DNA of 64,000 nt from Thiopseudomonas acetoxidans (GTDB lineage Bacteria; Pseudomonadota; Gammaproteobacteria; Pseudomonadales; Pseudomonadaceae). The position numbers and the translations under genes are program-made. The DNA lies in the NCBI RefSeq assembly GCF_030362935.1, contig NZ_JAUCDY010000014.1, positions 1-64,000 on the forward strand. The letters are read 5' to 3'. Below are positions 9,085 to 18,350 of the stretch, piece by piece (the first letter of the stretch is position 1; every line of letters begins with the position of its first letter). The notes beneath the pieces were generated by a model. It did not search any database, was not told where the DNA came from, and saw only the letters and a program-made list of their open reading frames with translations.

Positions 9085-9447
9085 TTAATTAACGCTAGTT
9101 AACGCCTCAGCTACCAATTCAGGTAGCGTTTCCGTGAGCGCAAAGTCTTTAGCTAAACAGTGGCTAAGTGCCGGCTCGACTTCTAATAGAGTTGCCGGGT
9201 TATCCCCGGTTAGGAGTATAAAAGGCAACTCGCTTTGCTGTGCTTTTAGCTCGCGGAAGAAATCAATGCCTGAAATAAGCGGCATATTCATATCGCTGAT
9301 AATAAGCTTAATATCCGGATGCTGCTGCAGACACTCAAATGCCTCAACGACATTTTCCGCCACTATACCCTGATAATTATCGTGCTCAAGAATGGCGCAG
9401 ACCATTTCTGCCGCCAACGCATCGTCATCAACCACTAAAATTTTCAT
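9085..9447 (-). CDS. Single-domain response regulator (CheY-like)
   Basis: About 120 residues, receiver only: acidic triad in VVDDDA, phospho-acceptor D in IISDMNMP, switch Thr in LLTGD and a Lys in LAKDF. The CheA stop TAG overlaps a GTG directly before the ATG at 9447, so initiation is coupled (GTG at 9450 is an alternative). It may act as a phosphate sink or relay between CheA and the Hpt domain of the next gene's cyclase. That role is inferred from gene order only. Confidence 0.88.
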   Translation of the reverse strand: MKILVVDDDALAAEMVCAILEHDNYQGIVAENVVEAFECLQQHPDIKLIISDMNMPLISGIDFFRELKAQQSELPFILLTGDNPATLLEVEPALSHCLAKDFALTETLPELVAEALTSVN

Positions 9448-9449
9448 CA

Positions 9450-11588
9450 CTACCCCAATAAAGCCCGTATTGTATCGACCAGATTATTTTGGTCAAAACT
9501 ACCCTTAACGATATAGGCATCAGCGCCCACTTCAATACCGCGCCTGCGGTCACTGTCTTTTTCCCGCGACGTAATAATAATGATGGGACGGTTTTTATAA
9601 CGTTCGTGCTCGCGCAAATGTGTGGTCAGCGTGAAACCATCCATAAAGGGCATTTCAACGTCGGTGATAATGGCGTCAAAGTCACCGTTGCGCGCTTTAT
9701 TAAGTCCGTCTAATCCATCTTCAGCCAGTGTCACCTGGTAACCCCAAGCTTCAAGTACATCTCTTTCAATTTCTCGCGTATTCAGTGAATCATCAACCAC
9801 AAGCAAATGCTGTTGAGTGATTGATTTGATGCTGTTGTCTGCGGTTTTTTGATGTTTTTTGCGCGCCAGCTCCAGCAAGCGAGGAACATGTATCAGGCTA
9901 ACCAGCTGCTGATAGCCGTGATTGACCATGCCTGAAACTAGCGGATTATGTGCCAAGTGCTCGGGCAGGGTATTAATAATCAAGTCGTGTTCATCCACCA
10001 GCCTATCTATTACCAAGGCTATTTTTTCATGCTGCACGCGCACCACCAGCAGTAATAGGTTTTTGCTTATTTGGCCCGGCGTATTGGTTAAGTTTGGCAA
10101 GCCAATAAGCTGGTGTAACTCAAAAATAGGCACAAACTCGTTACGCAGCACAAACACATTACGGTCAGCAACCTCCAGTATTTGCTCTGGCGTTATACGG
10201 GTAAGCTCAACAACATATTGCGCACTAAAACCAAGCATATGACCAGCAGTCTCAACCAGCAGCACACGCAACATGGCCAGCGATAAAGGCAAGCGTAAAG
10301 TAAAGCTGGTGCCTTTACCTTCTTGGCTACGCACCTCAATCAGTCCTTGTAAATCATCGACTACTTTGCGTTTAACTACATCTAAGCCAACACCGCGCCC
10401 TGATATTTCGGTAATCATGCTGGCGGTGGTAAAGCCTGGCAGAAACACTTGGTTAAAAAGCTCTTGTTCGCCCATATTGGCGATTTCATCGGCGGATAAC
10501 TGCTGCTTGGCCAGCTTTTGACGAATTTTTTCTAAACTTAAGCCTGCACCGTCATCAGACAGCTCGATGACTACCCAACCACCGTCTTGCCACGCAGAGA
10601 GCTTGAGCAAACCGGCTGCGGGTTTGCCTTGGTCTAAACGCGTCTGCGGTTCTTCAATTCCATGATCCATCGCATTGCGCAATAAATGCACCAGCGGCTC
10701 GGATAGCTGTTCAATAATGCTGCGATCCAGCTCAATGTGCTCGCCGCTAATCTGTGAGCTCACCTGCTTACCCAGCATGCGCCCTACTTCACGTATATGT
10801 TTGGCTGCTGGCTCAAACACTTGCTTGAGTGGCAACATGCGCAGACCCATCGCTTGATCATGCAAGCTGTAGATCAAAGCCTCTTGACTGCCCACGATTT
10901 CTTTGAGGTTGTTAAATAACGAATCAAATCGCTGTTTACTGAGCACCGCATCTTGCGCTGATTCCCAGCTTAGTTTGAGTGCTTGAGCATCGCGCACCAG
11001 TTCGCGCAACCCTGCATGACTGGCCGTTACTTCGGAAATAAGCTTGCTGAGGCTTTCTAAGCTCTCTAAGCGCAAACGTACGCTGTCTGAACTGGCTAAT
11101 GCTGGTTGCGGCTTACTTGTTTGTGCTGCCGCCACTTCATTAGCCATGCTGACCGGCTGGGCTAGGGGTTGAGCGGTTGTAGGTGCGGATTTTTCACCCG
11201 CAGCAAGTGCCAGCAAAGCATCACAAAGTGCCTGCGGTGCGGACGGTAAGCTATTGGGGTCTTGCGAGCTGGCAAGCTGTTCCACCATGTCGCTAAGACT
11301 ATCTACCGCCTGATAAATCCCGTCCACAATCGGCTGAGTTACTGTTATTTTCTGATCACGCAAAGCACTTAGTAACTCTTCTAAGCTATGTGCTGTATCT
11401 GCAATGGATTGCAGCTTGAGCATGCGTGACGAGCCTTTGACGGTATGTGCAGATCGAAACAGACTGTTAATCAACTCCGCATCGCACTGGCCCTGCTCTA
11501 AGTTCTTAACGCCCTCGCCCAGATAGCCTAATAAATCACGGGCTTCATCAATAAAACGATTAAGAAACTTTGTTATATCTAACACCAT
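9450..11588 (-). CDS. Hybrid CheA histidine kinase with C-terminal receiver (WspE-like)
   Basis: 712 residues. It contains an Hpt P1 domain with phospho-His in FRSAHTVKGSSRM near residue 48, a linker, a dimerisation region, an ATPase domain (HLLRNAMDHGIEEP, then SGRGVGLDVVKRKV), a CheW-like P5 domain, and a receiver with D in AIITDVEMPFMDG and K in YIVKGSF. The CheA-REC fusion with one Hpt is typical of Wsp-type alternative-function systems rather than flagellar CheA. It lies two bases downstream of cheR and overlaps the receiver gene. It should autophosphorylate in response to the receptor and feed the cyclase. Confidence 0.95.
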   Translation of the reverse strand: MVLDITKFLNRFIDEARDLLGYLGEGVKNLEQGQCDAELINSLFRSAHTVKGSSRMLKLQSIADTAHSLEELLSALRDQKITVTQPIVDGIYQAVDSLSDMVEQLASSQDPNSLPSAPQALCDALLALAAGEKSAPTTAQPLAQPVSMANEVAAAQTSKPQPALASSDSVRLRLESLESLSKLISEVTASHAGLRELVRDAQALKLSWESAQDAVLSKQRFDSLFNNLKEIVGSQEALIYSLHDQAMGLRMLPLKQVFEPAAKHIREVGRMLGKQVSSQISGEHIELDRSIIEQLSEPLVHLLRNAMDHGIEEPQTRLDQGKPAAGLLKLSAWQDGGWVVIELSDDGAGLSLEKIRQKLAKQQLSADEIANMGEQELFNQVFLPGFTTASMITEISGRGVGLDVVKRKVVDDLQGLIEVRSQEGKGTSFTLRLPLSLAMLRVLLVETAGHMLGFSAQYVVELTRITPEQILEVADRNVFVLRNEFVPIFELHQLIGLPNLTNTPGQISKNLLLLVVRVQHEKIALVIDRLVDEHDLIINTLPEHLAHNPLVSGMVNHGYQQLVSLIHVPRLLELARKKHQKTADNSIKSITQQHLLVVDDSLNTREIERDVLEAWGYQVTLAEDGLDGLNKARNGDFDAIITDVEMPFMDGFTLTTHLREHERYKNRPIIIITSREKDSDRRRGIEVGADAYIVKGSFDQNNLVDTIRALLG

Positions 11589-11590
11589 GC

Positions 11591-13078
11591 CTAGGCCCCA
11601 CTCACATTATGCCCTGGTTGTTGTTTAGCATTGAGCAAGTAACGCTCTGCAAGAAACAACACATCCTTCACCGGCAACGCCAAGGGCAACCACTCAGAGC
11701 CCGAATGTGCTGTGATGTTGTGCGATAAAATACGCCGCACCGTCTGAAACGCTTGTTGCGCTGCCGTACTATCTTGCAGATGTTTAAGCGCATCGGCTAG
11801 TTGATAGTGTGCCAGCCAACTTTCTGGGTTGGCATAACAGGCTTTTTTAAAGCTCTGCACGGCCAGCTCTAACTCAGACTGCCATTTATGACATAAACCC
11901 TGCGCTATCAGCGCATCAACACACCAAGGTCTAAGCTCCAACGCTTGCTCGATTAATTTTTGCGCCTGGTTAAAGTCTTTTTGGTTCAACGCAATCCAGC
12001 CTTTCATCAAGATGGCCGGCGCATTATCCGGCTCTTGCTGAGTAATTTTTTCCAGCCTAACTAATGCCTGCGGATACTGGGCGCTGTCATGTAGCATTTC
12101 TACAACCTGCTCCACAGTGACATGATTCGTCACCGTCTGCAGCTTGGGTTGATGCTGCGCAGTGCTGTGCATACTGGCCGCTTTAGTTGGGCTTAAACCG
12201 TCTGCTGTTGGTGCGGTATTTTTTGGCTGCTCGACTTGAATATCGAGCGGTCGCTGATAATTTGCTTGCTGGAGTAACTCGGCTCCCTGCACAAAATAGT
12301 ATTGGCCTTGTTCTTCAATCAAGTCGAAGATATCAAAATCATTACCTAGGGTTTCTGAACTGCCCAAAAGTAAAATCGCATTGGGTTGCATCAGTTTTTG
12401 CAACTTATGCTGAATAGCTTTACGCGTATCCAAGTTAAAATAAATCGAGACATTGCGAAAAAAAACCACGTCATAGTAGTTATCTTCTGCTGGATAGTGT
12501 TCTGCTTTTAGGTTAAAGGGGAAAAAGCGTACGGCTTGACGGATCTCGGGGTTAAGTTGATAGCCTTGCGGTGTTGCCTGAAAGTATTTTTTTCGCAAGT
12601 CTTCGCCCAATGCACGAAAAGAAAAGGCTGAGTACACCCCCACTCTGGCTTTGTTGAGGATGTGCTCATCCAAATCCCCTGCATCAATCTGCACCTGGCT
12701 AAGCATATGTTTGCCCCAGGTTTCTTGAATAGCCATGGCTAGGCTGTAGGGTTCTTCACCGGATGAGCAGCCAACGCTGAGAATACGTACTGTTCTGTTT
12801 TGCGCCAATTTTTGTAGCCGGGGTAATAATGTTTGCACAAACAGCTTGATTTGCGCTGGTTCGCGATAAAAGTATGTCTCGTTCACCGTCAGCTGATTAA
12901 CGAGTTCTGTTAACTTGGCAGGACTGCCCTTTATTTTTTCAAAATAACTGACCAGACCTAAGCCAAGGCTTTCGCTGTTTTTAATCACTTCCTTATGCAA
13001 ACGCTGTTCAGCTATACCATTAAATTCGAGCCCCGAGTATTGCTCAACAAGGTGTTTAAACGGCTGAAACTGGCTCAT
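11591..13078 (-). CDS. CheR methyltransferase with C-terminal TPR repeats (WspC-like)
   Basis: 495 residues. The N-terminal half is a CheR methyltransferase with TVNETYFYREPAQ and SAM-binding VGCSSGEEPYSLAM. The C-terminal part (from about residue 330) contains tetratricopeptide helices (ILMKGWIALNQKDFNQAQ, WLAHYQLADALKHL). It should methylate glutamates of the cluster receptor. TPR-bearing CheR proteins are characteristic of non-flagellar pathways. Its ATG overlaps the cheB stop as ATGA. Confidence 0.94.
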   Translation of the reverse strand: MSQFQPFKHLVEQYSGLEFNGIAEQRLHKEVIKNSESLGLGLVSYFEKIKGSPAKLTELVNQLTVNETYFYREPAQIKLFVQTLLPRLQKLAQNRTVRILSVGCSSGEEPYSLAMAIQETWGKHMLSQVQIDAGDLDEHILNKARVGVYSAFSFRALGEDLRKKYFQATPQGYQLNPEIRQAVRFFPFNLKAEHYPAEDNYYDVVFFRNVSIYFNLDTRKAIQHKLQKLMQPNAILLLGSSETLGNDFDIFDLIEEQGQYYFVQGAELLQQANYQRPLDIQVEQPKNTAPTADGLSPTKAASMHSTAQHQPKLQTVTNHVTVEQVVEMLHDSAQYPQALVRLEKITQQEPDNAPAILMKGWIALNQKDFNQAQKLIEQALELRPWCVDALIAQGLCHKWQSELELAVQSFKKACYANPESWLAHYQLADALKHLQDSTAAQQAFQTVRRILSHNITAHSGSEWLPLALPVKDVLFLAERYLLNAKQQPGHNVSGA

Positions 13079-14115
13079 CTTGCACCTGATACAAGTTGGT
13101 TGAGCTTGTGGGGTATTTTATCCAGCGCAATAATTTCATCGATACAGCCTAGGCTTATGGCTTCAAAATTCATACCAAAAATAACCGAGCTGGCTTCGTC
13201 TTGCGCCAGAGTTATACCGCCACTTTGCTTGATTTTTTGCATGCCGCTGGCACCATCACGCCCCATACCTGTCATGATCAAGGCGATGGCGTGGCGGCCA
13301 AAATGCTGCGCTACCGAATCAAAAAGATAATTACAGCAAGGCCGATAAATATCCTGTTCTTGGCGTGGCAAGAGTTTAATTCTGTGGCTGGCATCGACCG
13401 TCATATGCTGCTCTGAGGGCGACAAGTAAACTTGCTTCGCTTCGATACGCTCGCCATGCACGGCAACTTTAATCGGCAAGCTGCTAAAGCCAGATAGCCA
13501 CTGCACCATGCCATCCACAAAGCCATCGCTCATGTGCTGGCTAATTAGAACAGGCGCTTGTAGGTTGGCGTCAAGATTCGCTAACAAATAGGATAACGCC
13601 TGCGGCCCGCCAGTGGAGCAAGCAATGGCAACCACCTGTGTGAAACTCTGCGGCGCAGCGTCTGTGTCTTGGGGAGCCTCGTATAACTCAGGCATATAGG
13701 TCTTGCGGCGCATGCGGGTAATCACAGGCACACCTGCTAAGAGTCGTACTTTATGAGCAAACTCAGTGGTGTCGTGCTGGGTAAAGCGTGGCTTTTTTAT
13801 CACTTCCAGCGCACCTAAGCTCAACGCTTCATAGGCTTTTTGCGCATCATCTTCACCGCTGACTACCAAAATAGGTACGGCTTTGCGGTGCATAATTTGA
13901 TCAATGACCTCGGCACCACTCATGACCGGCATTTCTAAGTCCATGCACACAACGTCGGGCTTTAACTGCTCAACCATCGCTACTGCTTGCTGGCCATTAT
14001 GTGCTTCGCCCACCACGCTAATATCATCGGTGGCATGCAAAATTTCGCGCAAAAAATCCCGTGATATTTGACTATCATCGACAAGCAGTACACGTATAGG
14101 TGGTTTATTGTGCAT
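13075..14115 (-). CDS. CheB receptor methylesterase/deamidase
   Basis: 346 residues with the standard two domains. The receiver has D in VCMDLEMPVMSG. The methylesterase domain carries the catalytic Ser in ACSTGGPQ, His in ISQHMSDGF and Asp in TGMGRDGASGM. It counteracts CheR and is activated by CheA phosphorylation. It starts 13 bases after the receptor stop and overlaps cheR. Confidence 0.95.
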   Translation of the reverse strand: MHNKPPIRVLLVDDSQISRDFLREILHATDDISVVGEAHNGQQAVAMVEQLKPDVVCMDLEMPVMSGAEVIDQIMHRKAVPILVVSGEDDAQKAYEALSLGALEVIKKPRFTQHDTTEFAHKVRLLAGVPVITRMRRKTYMPELYEAPQDTDAAPQSFTQVVAIACSTGGPQALSYLLANLDANLQAPVLISQHMSDGFVDGMVQWLSGFSSLPIKVAVHGERIEAKQVYLSPSEQHMTVDASHRIKLLPRQEQDIYRPCCNYLFDSVAQHFGRHAIALIMTGMGRDGASGMQKIKQSGGITLAQDEASSVIFGMNFEAISLGCIDEIIALDKIPHKLNQLVSGAR

Positions 14116-14128
14116 GCGTTTGCCTCAT

Positions 14129-16165
14129 CTATGGCTGCTCACTGAGGTTCTTTTTGGCTGGTGTTTGGGTCAGAGTAAATTCATTCACCAACGCATTCAG
14201 CGTATTGGCCATGCTCAGCAATTCCTCGCTGATGTCGGTAATATTTCTAACTGACTCAGCATTATTAGTACTCGCATTGGCAATATCACGCAAGGCGATA
14301 ACCACTTGGCTACTGGCTGTTTTTTGCTGCTTAGTAGAGAGCGAGATTTGCTGCGCCGCATTACTGGTACGACTAGCCGCCAGTACCAAATCGTTTAATT
14401 CGCCAGCGGTGCTGGCACTCACATCCATGCCGGCCTGTACAGAGTTGACTGCTTTTTCTGAGGTAATCACTAGACGGCTAATGGAACCTTGAATCGTTTG
14501 AATACGGTCCTCAATACTGCGCGTTGACTCACTAACACTGTCGGCTAAGCGACGAATTTCACCAGCTACTACCGAGAAACGCTTACCCGACTCGCCCGCA
14601 CTAGAGGCCTCCAGTGCCGCGTTAAAAGCAATCAGCTTGGTCTGTCCGGCCAGCGTATTAATTAAGTCCATGACCTTGCTAATTTCTTTAGACTGATTAC
14701 CTAGGTCCAAAATATCCTGCAAGCTTTGCTCGTAGTCTGCATGTATCGCCGCCATGCGCTGCTGCAAGTCTTGCATGGCTTGCGCGCCTCTCTGACTACT
14801 CGATAGCGTGTCGTTTGCCACATCAACCACTGACTGTGAATGGTCGGCAATCTGTGTGGACGAGGCAGATAACTCCTCCATAGTTGAGGTGATTTCTGCA
14901 ACCGATGACGACATTTGCTCAATCGCTGCCGCCATGGATTGGCTAACCTGCTCATGCACATCGGTATTTTTATGCACTAAACCCGCGGTGTAGGCCAGTT
15001 GGCTAGCTGAATTATTTAAACGATCGGAAGACGCTAATATTTCTTCTATAGCGCCGGACATGCGCTCAAGCAGTTTGTTAACCTCAGCAGCTAAACTACC
15101 AATCTCTGCTCGATCATTAATTTCAATACGTGTGGACAAATCCAAACTCTTAGTAATCGCACTTAACTGCGCCTGCACAAATCGCAACGGACGCGTCAAT
15201 CTGCTTGATAGGGGATAAATCAAAAACATCGCGCCAATTAAGAGCAAAATACTAATGCCGATAGCCGTCATGGTTTGCTGTTGAATCGGCTGGGTTAACT
15301 GGCTTTTAGGCAGTTCTAAAATCAAAAAACGCTTGAGGCTGTCGACCCACACACTGGAGACAAAGTAGCTTTCGTCTTGTAGCTGCTGCTCAAACACGGA
15401 CTGTTCAGCTTTATTAAGCAGCTGCGTGAAGTTGCTGTTTTTTTTCAGCTCATTAAGAATCGAACCAGCCGCACTAACCTCAATACCGCCTTCTTGTGTG
15501 ACCAATGAAACAAAACCTTTCTCACCCACACGATATTGACTGATTAATTCAGACAGCGCCTTCATATCCAAGGCCACACCGGCCACCAAAATAGGCCCAC
15601 CCTGCTCGTTTAGTTTTTTGCTGCGGTAGTTAATAAATAATTTTAGCTGCGCACCGCTAAACTCATTGGTATCTAAATGCAGCTCGTATTCGGCTTGCGA
15701 GTTTACAAAAGCAAAATACCATGCGTCATCTGGGTTATCTTTGCGAATACGACGCTGCGCCACCTTATCACCGGAAAACTGGTAATAGTTGTTGTCCCAA
15801 GCAGTATCAACCGCTAGAAACATGGTTTCCACGTCTAAAGCCTGTTGCACACTGTGCATTTTTTGCATCAGGGCAGCGTCTTTTTCAGCAGAGTCCGCTT
15901 GCTCTAACCATGCATGCAAGCCCGCATCATTCACCAACACTCGTGAAGTTTGCAGGCTGGGCTCTAGCTGCAAACTGACTTCGGCAGCCAGCTTTTCGAG
16001 CTGATTGGGTATTTCAACGCGGGTTAAGTTTTCAATGCGTGTATTAATGTAAAACTGGGCCTGAAAAATAATGGATAGTAGGGTTACCAACACCATAAAA
16101 ACGCCAAAAACCACAGACAGTCGTAGCGCTAGCGGTAAGCGCTGCCAGAAGTTACCCATATTCAA
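14129..16165 (-). CDS. Transmembrane methyl-accepting receptor, first gene of the chemosensory operon
   Basis: 678 residues. TM1 is at about 12-35 (LRLSVVFGVFMVLVTLLSII), followed by a periplasmic Cache-like sensor of about 260 residues, TM2 near 300-320 (ISILLLIGAMFLIYPLS), HAMP and a long signalling coiled coil. The tip reads AGQTKLIAFNAALEASSAGESGKRFSVV (shown here across its hinge), not the flagellar QTNLLALNAAIEAARAGE form. Alternative-function receptors carry such tips (family knowledge). No NWETF-type pentapeptide ends the protein. The region to the divergent Aer-like gene (16166-16430) must hold the operon promoter; no operator was recognised. Confidence 0.92.
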   Translation of the reverse strand: MNMGNFWQRLPLALRLSVVFGVFMVLVTLLSIIFQAQFYINTRIENLTRVEIPNQLEKLAAEVSLQLEPSLQTSRVLVNDAGLHAWLEQADSAEKDAALMQKMHSVQQALDVETMFLAVDTAWDNNYYQFSGDKVAQRRIRKDNPDDAWYFAFVNSQAEYELHLDTNEFSGAQLKLFINYRSKKLNEQGGPILVAGVALDMKALSELISQYRVGEKGFVSLVTQEGGIEVSAAGSILNELKKNSNFTQLLNKAEQSVFEQQLQDESYFVSSVWVDSLKRFLILELPKSQLTQPIQQQTMTAIGISILLLIGAMFLIYPLSSRLTRPLRFVQAQLSAITKSLDLSTRIEINDRAEIGSLAAEVNKLLERMSGAIEEILASSDRLNNSASQLAYTAGLVHKNTDVHEQVSQSMAAAIEQMSSSVAEITSTMEELSASSTQIADHSQSVVDVANDTLSSSQRGAQAMQDLQQRMAAIHADYEQSLQDILDLGNQSKEISKVMDLINTLAGQTKLIAFNAALEASSAGESGKRFSVVAGEIRRLADSVSESTRSIEDRIQTIQGSISRLVITSEKAVNSVQAGMDVSASTAGELNDLVLAASRTSNAAQQISLSTKQQKTASSQVVIALRDIANASTNNAESVRNITDISEELLSMANTLNALVNEFTLTQTPAKKNLSEQP

Positions 16166-16430
16166 TGCCTTTATTTTTAATTTGATTTGCCGTCAGGTAT
16201 AGACTGCTTGCTGAATTATAGAATAGCGTTAAAACCATGCACTTAGCAGGATCAGCAACCGGTTTTTATTGAAAAACAGCTGCGCATACACATCTTATTA
16301 CTCCAACTTTGTTTTATGTACCCCTACTGATCGCGCAGTATATCAATTTTTAAAATATCTTTATCTTTAAGTTCATTAGCAAGCTGTCGATACTGTATAT
16401 TACTGTTCAATTCTATTTTTGGCCTATTGT

Positions 16431-18026
16431 ATGAAAATCAATCTTCCTGTAGTGGATAAAGAAATCTCCTTCGCACAAGACGCACAGCTTATTTCGACTA
16501 CCGACCTAAAGGGCACTATTACTTTTGTAAACGATGCCTTTGTCGATGTTTCGGGCTTTTCTCGAGAAGAATTGATCGGGCAAAGCCATAATATAGTTCG
16601 CCACCCTGACATGCCCCCCGCTGCTTTTAAAGATCTTTGGGAGACCATTAAGTCTGGTCAATCCTGGAAGGGTATGGTGAAAAACCGTTGTAAAGACGGA
16701 CGCTACTACTGGGTTGATGCCTTTGTATCGCCAATTTCAAAAGACGGGCAAACTGTTGGTTATCAGTCTGTGCGCACCTTACCGACGCACGAGTGTAAAA
16801 AGCGTGCACAGACTCTGTTTCAACAGTGGAGTAAAGCCGATAAGAAAGCTGGGGTTAGCTTTAAAAGCGGCCTTTCTATTGCCAGCCTATTAAACCTTGC
16901 AGTGTTAGTCCCCGCCATTGTTAGCGTATGTCTGCTGGCGTACTTATTTAATTGGCAAGCGGCTGCAGTAGCTGCCTCAGGGTTTACTGCCAGCGTTATA
17001 GGCACTGCTTGGGTGGGCAGTCTTATTAAAAACATGGTTAACTGCGCGAAAAATATCGCCCACAACCCAGCCATGAGCTACATCTATACCGGCATGAGAA
17101 ACGATCTTGGTCTAGTGCTGTATGCATTACAGGTACGCACCTCTGAGCTACGTGCCGTTGTATCGCGACTCGAAAATACTGGACTGTATTTAGTGCGCGT
17201 TAAAGACAGCAGCGTAAGTAACTTACAGCGCTCAAAACAAGCCATCGCCAGTCAGGGCAAGATTGTTGCCGATGTGGTAATGGCTATGGAGCAGCTGGTC
17301 GCCAGCCAAGTGGATATCAGTCAATCCTCATCGCAAATGGCACAGGGTTCAGGTGAATCACAACGCATCATGCAAGCTGGACAGCAGTCCATTAGCCGTT
17401 TAATGGACTCTATCAGCAGCCTGTCTAGTGAACTGGAAAATATTAAAGCTCAAGTCCATGCCACCGCAGAGCGCAGTGTTAACATCGGCACTGTGCTGGA
17501 TGTGATTACCACGGTTGCCGAGCAAACTAACCTGCTTGCACTTAATGCGGCTATTGAAGCTGCACGCGCTGGTGACGCTGGACGCGGTTTTGCGGTAGTA
17601 GCCGATGAAGTGCGTAAATTGGCTCAGCGCACCAATGAATCTGCAGCTGAAATCCAAACCATTATTGCCGATCTGCAAGCTGACACAACCGAGTCGGCAC
17701 AAGCAATCGAGCTGGGGGTTCAGCGCTCTGAGCAAACCATCGAGATCGCCAGCGAAGTGGATCAAGAGCTGGGGCAAGTGGTAGAGCAGGTACGCCACAT
17801 TAGTCAACTGGCACTGGCCATTGACGGCTCGATTCAAACTCAGTCCGCCTTAAGTGAGCAAACCAGGCAACGTATGCAGGAGCTGAGTCAAAGCGCTGAG
17901 CACGCAATAGCCGCAGGAGATGAGGTCGCCGCCGACAGCGACAAGTTAGGCTGGCACATCAACAACCTGAACATGTTGGCTAGGCATTTCTTGTCAGTCA
18001 CGGTACGTAACAGCCAAAAACTTTAA
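16431..18026 (+). CDS. Aer-like PAS-domain methyl-accepting protein
   Basis: About 531 residues. The N-terminal PAS domain (DLKGTITFVNDAFVDVSGF, then HNIVRHPDMPPAAFKDLW) matches the FAD-binding PAS of the aerotaxis receptor Aer. A hydrophobic segment near 150-200 (LAVLVPAIVSVCLLAYLF) anchors it without a periplasmic domain. The cytoplasmic part has the canonical tip EQTNLLALNAAIEAARAGD. It likely signals energy or redox state to the flagellar pathway. The ATG at 16431 is chosen over a TTG at 16419. The gene stands alone, divergent from the chemosensory operon, and is followed by a REP pair. Confidence 0.93.
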   Translation: MKINLPVVDKEISFAQDAQLISTTDLKGTITFVNDAFVDVSGFSREELIGQSHNIVRHPDMPPAAFKDLWETIKSGQSWKGMVKNRCKDGRYYWVDAFVSPISKDGQTVGYQSVRTLPTHECKKRAQTLFQQWSKADKKAGVSFKSGLSIASLLNLAVLVPAIVSVCLLAYLFNWQAAAVAASGFTASVIGTAWVGSLIKNMVNCAKNIAHNPAMSYIYTGMRNDLGLVLYALQVRTSELRAVVSRLENTGLYLVRVKDSSVSNLQRSKQAIASQGKIVADVVMAMEQLVASQVDISQSSSQMAQGSGESQRIMQAGQQSISRLMDSISSLSSELENIKAQVHATAERSVNIGTVLDVITTVAEQTNLLALNAAIEAARAGDAGRGFAVVADEVRKLAQRTNESAAEIQTIIADLQADTTESAQAIELGVQRSEQTIEIASEVDQELGQVVEQVRHISQLALAIDGSIQTQSALSEQTRQRMQELSQSAEHAIAAGDEVAADSDKLGWHINNLNMLARHFLSVTVRNSQKL

Positions 18027-18350
18027 ACAGCACGTTCTTTTTTCGGCGGTGTGGATTATGAAGCTGGCTTAGTTGCTACCTGTTAACCAATCGCGCATAA
18101 GATGCGCTCCCACAAGGTGCGGTGCACCAAAGGCCGGCAGCGCAGCGACTGCTTTGTAGTGACTGCTTTACTGTGGGAGCGCAACTCTTGCGCGATGGGA
18201 TCTTCAGCCGGCTCAAAAACCAAGCCAACGCTAATGTCAATCGACATCACCTGTTAACTAAAGAGCTGATAACATAGCGTTTTTCTAAATATCCTGCTGC
18301 GAGCCACTCAGCGCAGCAGCAGTTGTGAATTTTTGAGACGCACTGACACC
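18027..18350. repeat. Intergenic region with inverted REP pair (BIME-like)
   Basis: A minus-strand REP at 18090-18113 (GCGCAT-CTT-ATGCGC type) and a plus-strand REP at 18173-18196 (GCGCAA-CTC-TTGCGC type) face each other across 59 bases. This is the only structure between the Aer-like gene and the ABC importer. The pair could form one long stem or act as a transcript stabiliser (inference). Confidence 0.85.
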
